Below are positions 46,174 through 53,514 of a stretch of 64,000 nucleotides of DNA, in pieces; within the stretch, counting starts at the first letter, position 1, and the number at the start of each line of letters is the position of its first letter. The position numbers were made by a program, and so were the translations under genes. Below the pieces are notes generated by a model. It searched no databases and was not told the origin of the DNA. It saw only the letters and a list, made by a program, of their open reading frames with translations. Source of the stretch: Evansella alkalicola (GTDB lineage: Bacteria > Bacillota > Bacilli > Bacillales > Salisediminibacteriaceae); contig NZ_JAHQCR010000050.1 of NCBI RefSeq assembly GCF_019042735.1, forward strand, positions 124,001 through 188,000, given 5' to 3'.

Positions 46174-46722
46174 TTATTCGGGCTCAATTAAGCCGTAGCG
46201 TCCATCTTTACGTTTGTAAACTACATTCGTTGATCCACTTACTGCATCAGAGAATACGAAGAAGTTATGCCCTAGCATATCCATTTGTAGAATAGCCTCT
46301 TCTGCGTCCATTGGCTTTAAGTCAAATTTCTTCGTACGGACAACTTCGATTTCATCACTTTCTGGCGTTTCTTCCGCTAATGGTTCTAGGTCGTTTTTAA
46401 ACATATATTTTAAACTATCATCTTGTCTAAATTTACGGTTCACTTTCGTTTTATGTTTACGAATTTGTCTTTCAAGCTTTTCAATTACTAAGTCAATCGC
46501 TGCATACATGTCAGTATGTTTTTCCTCAGCTCTTAGTAGAAGCTTCGGTAGAGGGATTGTAATTTCAACTTTTTGATCGTTGTTTATCACACTCATTTTA
46601 ACATTTACATCTGGTGTTGGTTCAAAGTCAAAGTACCTCTCCAATTTCCCTACTTTTTTCTCCACATAATCTCTTAATGCTGGTGTAATTTCAAGGTTTT
46701 CGCCACGAATATTAAAATTCAT
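46174..46722 (-). CDS. hpf: Long-form ribosome hibernation promoting factor
   Basis: Long HPF dimerises 70S ribosomes into inactive 100S particles in stationary phase or stress. The 182-residue product has the N-terminal S30AE/YfiA domain (MNFNIRGENLEITPALRDYV) and the C-terminal dimerisation domain (about 125-180, VVRTKKFDLKPMDAEEAILQ). ATG 46722 follows AAAGGAGGAG; the longer frame begins inside the promoter. A sigma-H promoter lies just upstream. Confidence 0.96.
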   Translation of the reverse strand: MNFNIRGENLEITPALRDYVEKKVGKLERYFDFEPTPDVNVKMSVINNDQKVEITIPLPKLLLRAEEKHTDMYAAIDLVIEKLERQIRKHKTKVNRKFRQDDSLKYMFKNDLEPLAEETPESDEIEVVRTKKFDLKPMDAEEAILQMDMLGHNFFVFSDAVSGSTNVVYKRKDGRYGLIEPE

Positions 46723-46753
46723 AAGCAAACTCCTCCTTTCGGTTATGTATCTA

Positions 46754-46783
46754 ATATTCTCCATACCCTCCCAATATTCCTTC
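46754..46783 (-). promoter_or_regulatory. Sigma-H promoter of hpf
   Basis: On minus: GAAGGAATA (775-783), 12 bp, GGAGAATAT (754-762). Both halves fit the sigma-H consensus RNAGGAWWW / RNNGAATWW at every position. Stationary-phase control of yvyD/hpf by sigma-H and sigma-B is known in B. subtilis. Confidence 0.85.
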
Positions 46784-46928
46784 TAAAACATTAATAAAAA
46801 TTTAAGAAGATTCCTAAGGAAGTAATAGCCTATAACATCACTATTATGATGATTAGACCTTTATATAATACACTTCTTACACTATATATATTAACTAAAA
46901 TTAGAAAATTTATCCCTATGTTCACAAA

Positions 46929-46983
46929 GACGTCAAGGACCAGGTCCCTGAATTTAAATTCCGGGACCTGGTCCTTGACTTTC
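46929..46983. repeat. GGGACC palindrome, head-to-head pair (locus 7)
   Basis: GTCAAGGACCAGGTCCCTGAATTT and AAATTCCGGGACCTGGTCCTTGAC, two inverted copies meeting at AATTTAAATT; GTTCACAAAGAC on the left matches the element border. Confidence 0.9.
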
Positions 46984-47023
46984 TTGATATTTTCTTGACA
47001 TTCATGAAAATACTTATATTAAT

Positions 47024-47068
47024 GCAGAAAAATCCCGCCTCCAATTGGAAGACGGGATTTAGTTTTTT
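47024..47068 (-). terminator. Terminator of the cold-shock gene
   Basis: AAATCCCGCCTCC / GGAAGACGGGATTT around AATT, T-runs on both sides; lies 90 bp after the stop. Confidence 0.8.
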
Positions 47069-47158
47069 CGCTCATAACAATTCCTTGGATGAAGCTATCT
47101 TACCATAACACCATAGATGTATGTTAAATAACTATTCTTTCAGGAAATCAATTGCGAA

Positions 47159-47356
47159 TTAAAGCTTAACTACGTTAGAAGCTTGTGGTCCACGTGCACC
47201 TTCAACAATTTCGAATTCCACATCTTGACCTTCTTCTAATGATTTGAAACCTTCTTCTTCGATCGCTGAGAAGTGTACAAATACATCGTCTCCGCCATCT
47301 CTCTCAATAAATCCGAATCCTTTTTCTGCATTGAACCACTTTACTTTTCCTTGCAT
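47159..47356 (-). CDS. cspD: Cold-shock protein (CspD-like)
   Basis: 65-residue OB-fold RNA chaperone with RNP1 KGFGFIE and RNP2 VFVHFSAI; ends GPQASNVVKL, closest by recollection to B. subtilis CspD. ATG 47356 gives the family start MQGKVKWFN; an in-frame ATG four codons upstream is possible. Confidence 0.95.
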   Translation of the reverse strand: MQGKVKWFNAEKGFGFIERDGGDDVFVHFSAIEEEGFKSLEEGQDVEFEIVEGARGPQASNVVKL

Positions 47357-47610
47357 GTTTCTAACCACGTTCCCTTCATTTCAATATCATGGTATTAACT
47401 ACCACAATTCCACTATAGCAATGGCTAATTATATAGTCAAACCATTTTAAACTGATTATTTCGACATTTTTCAACAGGTTCGACATCCTTCTAGTGTCGA
47501 GTGTTGGGGCTAATTTCAATTAATATTGCTGCAGGTTGATAATTGTATAGCTATATAATTTTATCAAGAAAAATGACATGATATATTTTATAGGAAAACT
47601 GGCGTGTTCA

Positions 47611-47645
47611 CAAATTTGTGCGGGACCTGGTCCCTTACAATTTTC
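47611..47645. repeat. GGGACC palindrome (locus 8)
   Basis: AAATTTGTGCGGGACCTGGTCCCTTACAATTTT, an imperfect stem preceded by GTTCAC; left flank of the transposase-ssb region. Confidence 0.85.
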
Positions 47646-48029
47646 AAAATATGTCAAATTTATGTATTAGGAAAATATGGTATTGCAATTTCCCAACACT
47701 TCAAATAAAATGAAAATTAGCTTCAATAATTCTTCAAAAACACTATTTTTATGACTGTATTCGACAAAATAAAAATTTTGATTTTTTACAAAAAAAGTTT
47801 CACCTTTTATGTCTAGCTACAATTTTCAAATCAATTTGTAGAATGGATATGAACCACTCCCATAACCTAACTTCTAGCGTCATACCACTCTCATTCCTTT
47901 CCTTTTTAATTTATTATTCCATAACCAGTTACAGTTTTACGTAAGCTTAATTTACAACCACATACATAACCCTCTTTACCGAACCATTAAAGAATGTCTA
48001 TTGTCATATCTTGATGAGGAGGTAGCTCG

Positions 48030-48137
48030 TTGACCTCTGGCTCCAAGGAGGATAAGGAACCAACAGCTGTACATAAGATAAAGGTTTCAATTACAGCGGG
48101 CAGCATGGGTGTGAAAAGAGTGACGTTTAATAATTGA
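48030..48137 (+). CDS. Putative 35-residue small protein
   Basis: TTG start 8 bp after GAGGAGG, 35 codons (contains HKIKVSITAGSMGVKRVTF). The strong RBS is the main support. The reading frame runs into the hairpin/T-run at 48111-48185. No family recognised. It could be a leader peptide or a gene remnant. Confidence 0.3.
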   Translation: MTSGSKEDKEPTAVHKIKVSITAGSMGVKRVTFNN

Positions 48138-48185
48138 ACTCATTTGTTATTTAATAATTTGCTCACTCTTTCACATATTTTTTTT
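48111..48185 (+). terminator. Terminator-like hairpin upstream of the transposase
   Basis: GTGAAAAGAGTGA and TCACTCTTTCAC (one-base bulge) around a loop of about 39 nt, then TATTTTTTTT. With no annotated gene before it on plus, it implies a short upstream transcript. Confidence 0.6.
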
Positions 48186-48218
48186 AGAGAACCAACATTA
48201 CGAAAGGAGGCCATTGTT

Positions 48219-48257
48219 ATGATGACTACACCGAAAATCTATAGAATAAGTGCATGA
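48219..48257 (+). CDS. Putative 12-residue micro-ORF
   Basis: ATGATGACT... stop, 12 codons (MMTTPKIYRISA), preceded by GAAAGGAGG at good spacing. It lies between the terminator-like hairpin and the transposase gene. It could be a leader peptide; no other support. Confidence 0.25.
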   Translation: MMTTPKIYRISA

Positions 48258-48330
48258 GAAAGAGTAAATACAACAAAGAACCAAGAGTCATAGACTTTAC
48301 TTTTTAACACAAAGGAGTGAAAAACTGAAT

Positions 48331-49029
48331 ATGCCAGTACCTAAACGCCAAAATTATCCCGGGGCCGTCTATCATGTGATTAGTCGCGGTGTCCGACGTT
48401 CACCTATTTTTCTTAGCACAAATGACTACTTACAGTTTTTTCGTATATTAAATAATACGATGGAATATGCTCCTTTCAAACTACACGCCTACTGCCTGAT
48501 GACAAATCATTACCACCTTTTAATTAGTACACAAATGGATCCATTAAATAAGGTGATGCATTGTATTAATGGAAGCTATGCAACTTGGTTTAATAAAAAA
48601 TATAAGCTCTCAGGACATGTTTTTGAAAACCGCTATGCCAGTCACCCTGTACCTTCAGATTATAAAATAATGACCGTGAGCGCATATATTCACAACAATC
48701 CATTGGCCGCTAACATCACAGATGATCCAATAAAATACCCTTGGAGTAGTTATTACCATTATGCAACCCCTGAAATTATTTCTAAGCCAGTCATCAGGGG
48801 AGGTACGAGCGTCCAGGAAACCTTGCCAAAAAATCTCCTCTTCGCAAGCCGCCCTAACCCCTCGGAATGGAAAAATTCCTCCATTACTTATCCACCACAG
48901 CCACCACCTAAATGTTTTACCCGTGATAAAATTCGTCAATTATTCCCCATACCGCTTCACATACACTATCAAAACTATGTGAAACGAGAATGGAAGCTTT
49001 CTTGTATTCAAGATTCTACTATAAATTAA
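48331..49029 (+). CDS. REP-associated tyrosine transposase (Y1/HUH, IS200-like)
   Basis: Single-strand-specific HUH nuclease of the TnpA-REP (RAYT) group. The 232-residue product shows the opening YPGAVYHVISRGV, metal-binding His60-Tyr-His62 in MTNHYHLLI, GHVFENRY (95-102) and catalytic Tyr119 in AYIHNNPL. RAYTs are usually single-copy, lack IS ends and are tied to dispersed palindromes; the GGGACC elements flank this gene. RBS AAAGGAGTG is 12 bp from the ATG. ssb begins 22 bp downstream. The C-terminal third (Pro-rich, about 185-232) is less conserved. Confidence 0.92.
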   Translation: MPVPKRQNYPGAVYHVISRGVRRSPIFLSTNDYLQFFRILNNTMEYAPFKLHAYCLMTNHYHLLISTQMDPLNKVMHCINGSYATWFNKKYKLSGHVFENRYASHPVPSDYKIMTVSAYIHNNPLAANITDDPIKYPWSSYYHYATPEIISKPVIRGGTSVQETLPKNLLFASRPNPSEWKNSSITYPPQPPPKCFTRDKIRQLFPIPLHIHYQNYVKREWKLSCIQDSTIN

Positions 49030-49051
49030 ATAAAAACTAGGAGTGAAGTTC

Positions 49052-49636
49052 ATGTTAAATCAAGTGATGCTTATTGGAAGAATTGCAAAAGATCCTGTAA
49101 TCCAAACAACAAAGGAAGGGACAGCGCTTACGAGAATATCTCTTGCCGTTCGCCGACCTTTTAAAAACAACGAGGGCAACTATGATACTGATTTTATTTC
49201 CTTAACTGCTTGGAAAAAACTCGCTGAAACGACAGCTGATTATTGCTCGAAAGGTTCTCTCGTATGTGTGACAGGAAGAGTTCACATGAGAACCTATGAT
49301 ATAGACGAAAACAAGAGAATTACCACAACTGAAATCGTTGCAGAAAATATCACTTTTCTACATTTAAAAAGGAATACAAAAACAGAGATGGAAGTTCCAA
49401 TCCCTGGGAAGCATCCAGTGGCTGCAGGCGAAAGTGTAAATGGACATGCTGTTACTGTCAGCTCTTCCCCACCGCCGCAGGCACAGCAAGTAGAAGTAAG
49501 TGCAGGCGTTAGCGCAGATCCAACTAATAGTGAAAGGTCAGTAGCCTCCACCGTGGCCGTGGCTTCACCACCAACACCACCTCCATCTGGTACTGGAACT
49601 GATTCCTCCACAAACGGAGCTGAGTTGCCATTTTAG
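49052..49636 (+). CDS. ssb: Single-stranded DNA-binding protein (second copy type)
   Basis: 194 residues: an OB-fold SSB domain (1-105; MLNQVMLIGRIAKDP, NYDTDFISLTAWKKLAE, GSLVCVTGRV) then a Pro/Ser/Thr/Val-rich disordered linker. The tip is GAELPF rather than the highly acidic DDDIPF/DDDLPF, so binding of SSB-interacting proteins may be weaker. It is outside rpsF-rpsR, so probably not the housekeeping copy. ATG 49052 has AGGAG 8 bp upstream; a GTG at 49043 overlaps that RBS. Apparent operon with the transposase. Confidence 0.93.
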   Translation: MLNQVMLIGRIAKDPVIQTTKEGTALTRISLAVRRPFKNNEGNYDTDFISLTAWKKLAETTADYCSKGSLVCVTGRVHMRTYDIDENKRITTTEIVAENITFLHLKRNTKTEMEVPIPGKHPVAAGESVNGHAVTVSSSPPPQAQQVEVSAGVSADPTNSERSVASTVAVASPPTPPPSGTGTDSSTNGAELPF

Positions 49637-49711
49637 AGCTTCAACTTTTGAAAAAAGATGTACCATCGTTTTGCAAATGAATCTATTTTTTCAATAAAAG
49701 GAGATGACCTA

Positions 49712-49945
49712 ATGAACGAAATGGACCTACTAAAAACTATTTTGCATAAACTTGCCCAAATTGAACGACAAATGATTAAAAAGGAAGATTTCGAAGAACT
49801 ATCAGAGCAGCTAATCATCCAAGAAGAGCAAATTGAAGTAGTTCATGAACTTCTCGAAGATCTCCAAGTCAATGTAGATGTGAAGCATAGGGAAAATATC
49901 AATAGTGATGAAATACTTCTGAGGTATATTAGGGAGCCTGTATAA
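49712..49945 (+). CDS. Small coiled-coil hypothetical protein
   Basis: 77 residues, Glu/Ile/Leu-rich with heptads over most of its length (LLKTILHKLAQIERQMI, QLIIQEEQIEVVHELLEDL). ATG 49712 follows AAAGGAGATG; earlier in-frame codons are not supported. Third gene of the transposase-ssb group. No family recognised. Confidence 0.7.
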   Translation: MNEMDLLKTILHKLAQIERQMIKKEDFEELSEQLIIQEEQIEVVHELLEDLQVNVDVKHRENINSDEILLRYIREPV

Positions 49946-49960
49946 AGTAAATTGTCAATA

Positions 49961-49991
49961 AATTGTCGGGGACCTGGTCCCTGACAATTTT
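49961..49991. repeat. GGGACC palindrome (locus 9)
   Basis: AATTGTCGGGGACCTGGTCCCTGACAATT followed by TTGTGAA, 16 bp after the coiled-coil gene on plus; right flank of the RAYT group. Confidence 0.9.
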
Positions 49992-50036
49992 GTGAAATGT
50001 ACAATATACAATGAAAGACCAATATTCCGTAAAGTG

Positions 50037-50084
50037 AGAGTCCCAAACGAACTAGCCCCTTTCCACGTTGGGGCTCTTATTTTG
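50037..50084 (+). terminator. Terminator of the transposase-ssb operon
   Basis: AGAGTCCCAAACG, about 16-nt loop, CGTTGGGGCTCT, then TATTTTG. Confidence 0.7.
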
Positions 50085-50089
50085 TCACA

Positions 50090-50154
50090 AAAAGTTCGGG
50101 GACCTGGTCCCCGAACAAAAATTGCGGGACCAGGTCCCCAAATTTTCCCGCAAT
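50090..50154. repeat. Two GGGACC palindromes (locus 10), 3' of the epimerase gene
   Basis: Copy 1: AAGTTCGGGGACCTGGTCCCCGAAC, with a T-run on minus (terminator form). Copy 2: ATTGCGGGACCAGGTCCCC, whose right arm continues into CCCGCAAT. Both directly follow the AGE-family stop at 50158. Confidence 0.9.
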
Positions 50155-50157
50155 TTT

Positions 50158-51366
50158 TTATGTCACTATCTTCGAGATCCGCTCCATTGACTCCATTAAT
50201 CCTCTTGTATTGTGATCCGGTCCTTTCCATGTCTCTACAATCGGCTTCGATGTATCAATCTCATTTTCCGAAGTCAGCTGCCAATACCATTCACCGTGCT
50301 TCTGATCAATATAGTAATCACGTATATATTCCCATAAATTATTGAAATGAGTTAAGTATTTATTCTCACCAGACAACTCATAAGCATTGAGAAGCGCCAC
50401 CAATCCTTCTGACTGTACCCACCAAACTCGATCTCCGTCCGTTACCTCTTCACCAATGCTTTCATGAATGAAGCTACCATCTTCCTCCACGCCTCCTTCT
50501 AGACAAGCATTGACAATATCAACAGCAGTGGTCTTTATCATGTCCATGCGCCGTTCACATCGAAGGACTTTGGCCGCTTCCGTTAGAATCCAACTACCTT
50601 CCAAGTCCCTTCCATAAGAAACCAGCGAAGAATCAGGTTCCCACCTGTTATTAAAGTACACATGAAAATGATTGTCTCCGTTTAAGACCTTTTCAACGAT
50701 AATATCAAATAACCTTTCAAGACTGGCCTTTAATCCTTCATCATCCCAAACTCTGTATAAATTTGTATAGGCTTCAAGCAACTGCAGATGTGTTTTGATC
50801 GATTTAGATACATGCAATTCGTGAACTTTATGACTGAGCTCACTATCTTGCTGCCACTCCCTCGAAAACGCTTCGAAGTATCCTCCGTTTTCAGCATCCA
50901 CACCATTTTTTTCTAACAAATGATAGAGTTGTTTCCCTTGTTCTAGAGCTTCTTCAACCCCTGATGCTTGGAAAAATTCAGTCAGGCCATAAATAGCATA
51001 TGCTTGATTGTACATATGCTTATTTGTATCCTTCCCAAGTCCATTCTTCTCGTCCACGGACCAGTAAAAGCCACCATGCTCCTTATCTAAAAAATGTTCC
51101 ATCATATAGTCAAAAGATCGCTGTGCCACCTTCAGGTCATCTTCTTGCTTAAATTTCCTGTAAGCAGCAGAGAAACTCCAGAGGATCTTAGAATAAAGAA
51201 GGCAGATATGGTCACATTCCTTATCGATGGAGAGATCAAAGAACAAGTATCCATGAAAGCCATCTCCATATTCATCTACAGCATGCGTCTTCCAGAATGG
51301 CAAAATGTGATCCACCAATTCCTTCTCAATCTCCTGCCTCACGTTACTGAGATGACTTAATTCCAC
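50158..51366 (-). CDS. AGE-family sugar 2-epimerase-like protein with altered catalytic positions
   Basis: 402-residue (alpha/alpha)6-barrel protein of the N-acylglucosamine 2-epimerase / cellobiose 2-epimerase family. Family segments: GFHGYLFFD, ILWSFSAAYR, KTHLQLLEAYTNLYRV, DLEGSWIL, VWWVQSEG and WKGPDHNTRG. In cellobiose epimerases the first catalytic His lies in S-F/Y-G-H-D-I-E; here it is Arg253 (SYGRDLE), and the conserved Arg of NSRILW is Lys60 (YSKILW). The second catalytic His (HNTRG), Glu256 and Trp259 are kept. Epimerase activity is therefore doubtful. RBS weak; monocistronic. Confidence 0.88.
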   Translation of the reverse strand: MELSHLSNVRQEIEKELVDHILPFWKTHAVDEYGDGFHGYLFFDLSIDKECDHICLLYSKILWSFSAAYRKFKQEDDLKVAQRSFDYMMEHFLDKEHGGFYWSVDEKNGLGKDTNKHMYNQAYAIYGLTEFFQASGVEEALEQGKQLYHLLEKNGVDAENGGYFEAFSREWQQDSELSHKVHELHVSKSIKTHLQLLEAYTNLYRVWDDEGLKASLERLFDIIVEKVLNGDNHFHVYFNNRWEPDSSLVSYGRDLEGSWILTEAAKVLRCERRMDMIKTTAVDIVNACLEGGVEEDGSFIHESIGEEVTDGDRVWWVQSEGLVALLNAYELSGENKYLTHFNNLWEYIRDYYIDQKHGEWYWQLTSENEIDTSKPIVETWKGPDHNTRGLMESMERISKIVT

Positions 51367-51435
51367 ATCAATTCATCCTTTCCAATTCAAATCGTATCCT
51401 ATAGTTTCCGCAATACACGTTCTAAACATTCACAG

Positions 51436-51464
51436 AAAATTCGGGGACCAGGTCCCCGAATTTT
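51436..51464. repeat. GGGACC palindrome (locus 11)
   Basis: Perfect 29-nt palindrome AAAATTCGGGGACC-A-GGTCCCCGAATTTT with CACA/TGTG borders, just 3' of the next minus-strand gene. Confidence 0.92.
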
Positions 51465-51482
51465 ATGTGAACACACCCGCCA

Positions 51483-51866
51483 TTACTCCAGCTCCTTCAA
51501 CTTCCCTTCCACTCTCTTCATCCACTTCTTATGTGTAGGAAGGAACACATCACGCATATATGCACCTGGGCTCCACTCATCTCCCAGCTCTTCCTCCATA
51601 TTACTCGCAACGTAAATAACATTCTGATAAGCTGCAAGCACCTCCATATCAGCTTCAGCCTGTCCAAAAATAGATACCATCGTCATATTTTGCTCATCAT
51701 ATGGCGCAATACCTTCTAGCACCTTGCGTAGAAGCCGCTCACCAATATCCCCATCCCCCTGTTCATAGCACTCTATAACAAACGTCAAGCTTGGCTCCAC
51801 TTCTTCCAAAAGGCCAATATATTGTTGTAGAAAACGCTCTTTAGCCGCTGTCAGCTTTTTAGTCAT
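51483..51866 (-). CDS. Hypothetical protein (flagellar neighbourhood)
   Basis: 127 residues, mainly helical and acidic (KERFLQQYIGLLEEVEPSL, GQAEADMEVLAAYQNVIYV), no signal or membrane segment. Its position downstream of fliS suggests a flagellar accessory role (inference only). No domain recognised with confidence. Confidence 0.65.
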   Translation of the reverse strand: MTKKLTAAKERFLQQYIGLLEEVEPSLTFVIECYEQGDGDIGERLLRKVLEGIAPYDEQNMTMVSIFGQAEADMEVLAAYQNVIYVASNMEEELGDEWSPGAYMRDVFLPTHKKWMKRVEGKLKELE

Positions 51867-51964
51867 ATAACATCACCGCTCCTCCTCGCCTCATTCCACA
51901 TCTTCCCTCTCCGTAAGCCCGCATTTTCACAATACACTCCCCCTGCAAAAATCTTCTATCCCAA

Positions 51965-52156
51965 TTATTCACTGTGCTCACTCCCTATGACCAATCCTCT
52001 AAAATACACTAGCCCATTCCCCATAACACTCGGTTCCCATTTTATTACCACACGCCGCCCCATATCAACACAAAGCAAAACAAAAATAAAACCAAAAACA
52101 AAAAAGAATGTAGCAGACACTCCCGCCACATTCCCAAAGATCCATTCAATATCCAA
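51965..52156 (-). CDS. Doubtful small membrane ORF
   Basis: 63 codons from a TTG, with one hydrophobic helix (VSATFFFVFGFIFVLLCV). RBS poor (ATAGGA). It may be spurious. Confidence 0.2.
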   Translation of the reverse strand: MDIEWIFGNVAGVSATFFFVFGFIFVLLCVDMGRRVVIKWEPSVMGNGLVYFRGLVIGSEHSE

Positions 52157-52322
52157 TCCTATTTCAAACTAAATCAACAATTTTATGACTAGGCAGTAGC
52201 CCCCAAGTTGAGTTCCATTCCATGGCACCTCTGTTCAAACGTCAGCTCCAATGCCAACACCAGACTCCCATGTCCCAGCAAAGCTACCTCGCAAAGCTAC
52301 CTACCTCACTCTATTACTTACT

Positions 52323-52724
52323 TTACTTATTCCCACCCGCTCCATGACGACGCTGGCGATCAATTTGAATAACCTGCTTCCAAGTGTCACGGAAATCAAC
52401 GACAAACGTTTCCGCCTCCTGCAACGCCTTCTTGTCATTGTTCATATTCGCATCTACGAGACGGCTCAAAATGAAGTCATACATTTGCATCATATTTTTG
52501 GCCACCTCAGAATCCGTCTTCAACGTCACCATTAACTCACGAATGATATTCTGAGACTTGATCAAATTCGTATTACGGTCCTCCACTTTCCCCTCATCAA
52601 TCGCTTTTTCCGCACGCTTGATGAACTTAATGCACCCTTCATAAAGCATCAAAGTCAACTCACCAGGTGACTTTGTCTCCACTGTATTCTGTTTATATTT
52701 CGCATATGGATTATTAATTGCCAT
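52323..52724 (-). CDS. fliS: Flagellin export chaperone FliS
   Basis: Binds the flagellin C-terminus and prevents polymerisation in the cytosol. The 133-residue four-helix protein starts MAINNPYAKYKQNTVETKSP, with the family segment ELTLMLYEGCIKFIKRA, and ends in a basic RQRRHGAGGNK. ATG 52724 follows AAAGGGGG. It has its own sigma-D promoter, separate from flaG. Confidence 0.96.
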   Translation of the reverse strand: MAINNPYAKYKQNTVETKSPGELTLMLYEGCIKFIKRAEKAIDEGKVEDRNTNLIKSQNIIRELMVTLKTDSEVAKNMMQMYDFILSRLVDANMNNDKKALQEAETFVVDFRDTWKQVIQIDRQRRHGAGGNK

Positions 52725-52831
52725 AACTGAATCCCCCTTTAATTGTAACGCGGTCAAGCATCTATATGTAACAACACCACAATTCCGATAAAACTATCGC
52801 GAATGATAACATTAATTCACCTTCATATGTA

Positions 52832-52858
52832 ATATCGGACTACGAATAGAAATGTTTA
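52832..52858 (-). promoter_or_regulatory. Sigma-D promoter of fliS
   Basis: On minus: TAAA, 15 bp, TCCGATAT, against sigma-D consensus TAAA-N15-GCCGATAT. Confidence 0.88.
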
Positions 52859-52859
52859 G

Positions 52860-52891
52860 GAAAAAAATAAACTTGGTAAAATTACCAAGTC
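52860..52891 (-). terminator. Terminator of flaG
   Basis: On minus: ACTTGGTAA, TT, TTACCAAGT, then TTATTTTTTT. It abuts the -35 of the fliS promoter. Confidence 0.85.
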
Positions 52892-52911
52892 CACTTTTTC
52901 AAAGAAAATCA

Positions 52912-53295
52912 TTAAATTTTTTCATCAATAATAATGCCTGCGAACTCTAACATAGAAGATATCATATCCAAAAACTCCTTAGGTGGAATCTCCTTTATAA
53001 CCTCTTCCGTTTCCTGATCAATAACCCGAATCATCATGCGCTCAAGCTTATCATGCTTCTCAAACTGAAACGACTTAAACTGTGGCGCCTGAGATTGAAC
53101 TAAATGATTTAACGCATCCAATTTTTCCGACAAAAGCTCCTCATTCCACTCATGAGACTCCGAACGAGAAACCGCTTCAGCCTGACGCGACGAAGTATCG
53201 ACACTTCCTTGTGTCTTTTGCGTTTGCGAACGCTCCTGCTGAACCTGCGTAAAAAGCTCATTTACCGTTATGGCACCCGTTGATTTCACTTCCAT
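52912..53295 (-). CDS. flaG: Flagellar protein FlaG
   Basis: FlaG influences filament length and flagellin assembly. The 127-residue product has a polar N-terminal half and the FlaG core from about residue 60 (LNHLVQSQAPQFKSFQFEKH, then VIDQETEEVIKEIPPKEFLDM). ATG 53295 follows AGGGGG; an ATG two codons earlier is possible. Confidence 0.92.
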   Translation of the reverse strand: MEVKSTGAITVNELFTQVQQERSQTQKTQGSVDTSSRQAEAVSRSESHEWNEELLSEKLDALNHLVQSQAPQFKSFQFEKHDKLERMMIRVIDQETEEVIKEIPPKEFLDMISSMLEFAGIIIDEKI

Positions 53296-53331
53296 GTGCA
53301 AATCCCCCTACTATTCGGTTTTCTACCCTTT

Positions 53332-53357
53332 ATATCGGATTGGAGGAAATAATGTTA
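53332..53357 (-). promoter_or_regulatory. Sigma-D promoter of flaG
   Basis: On minus: TAAC, 14 bp, TCCGATAT. Confidence 0.75.
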
Positions 53358-53431
53358 AGGATAAAATTACATATTTTTTGATAATTAATTTCTATATAAC
53401 TTTTAGATAAAGTGACTCCGCAGTATTCCAA

Positions 53432-53466
53432 AACAAAAAGAGTTGACTAAAATAATTTAGCCAACC
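53432..53466 (-). terminator. Terminator after the broken Rpn gene
   Basis: On minus: GTTGGCTAAA, TTAT loop, TTTAGTCAAC, then CTCTTTTTG. Confidence 0.8.
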
Positions 53467-53514
53467 CACATTTACTTCTCTATGTTCAGTTGCAATGTAA
53501 AATTCTTGTTACCT

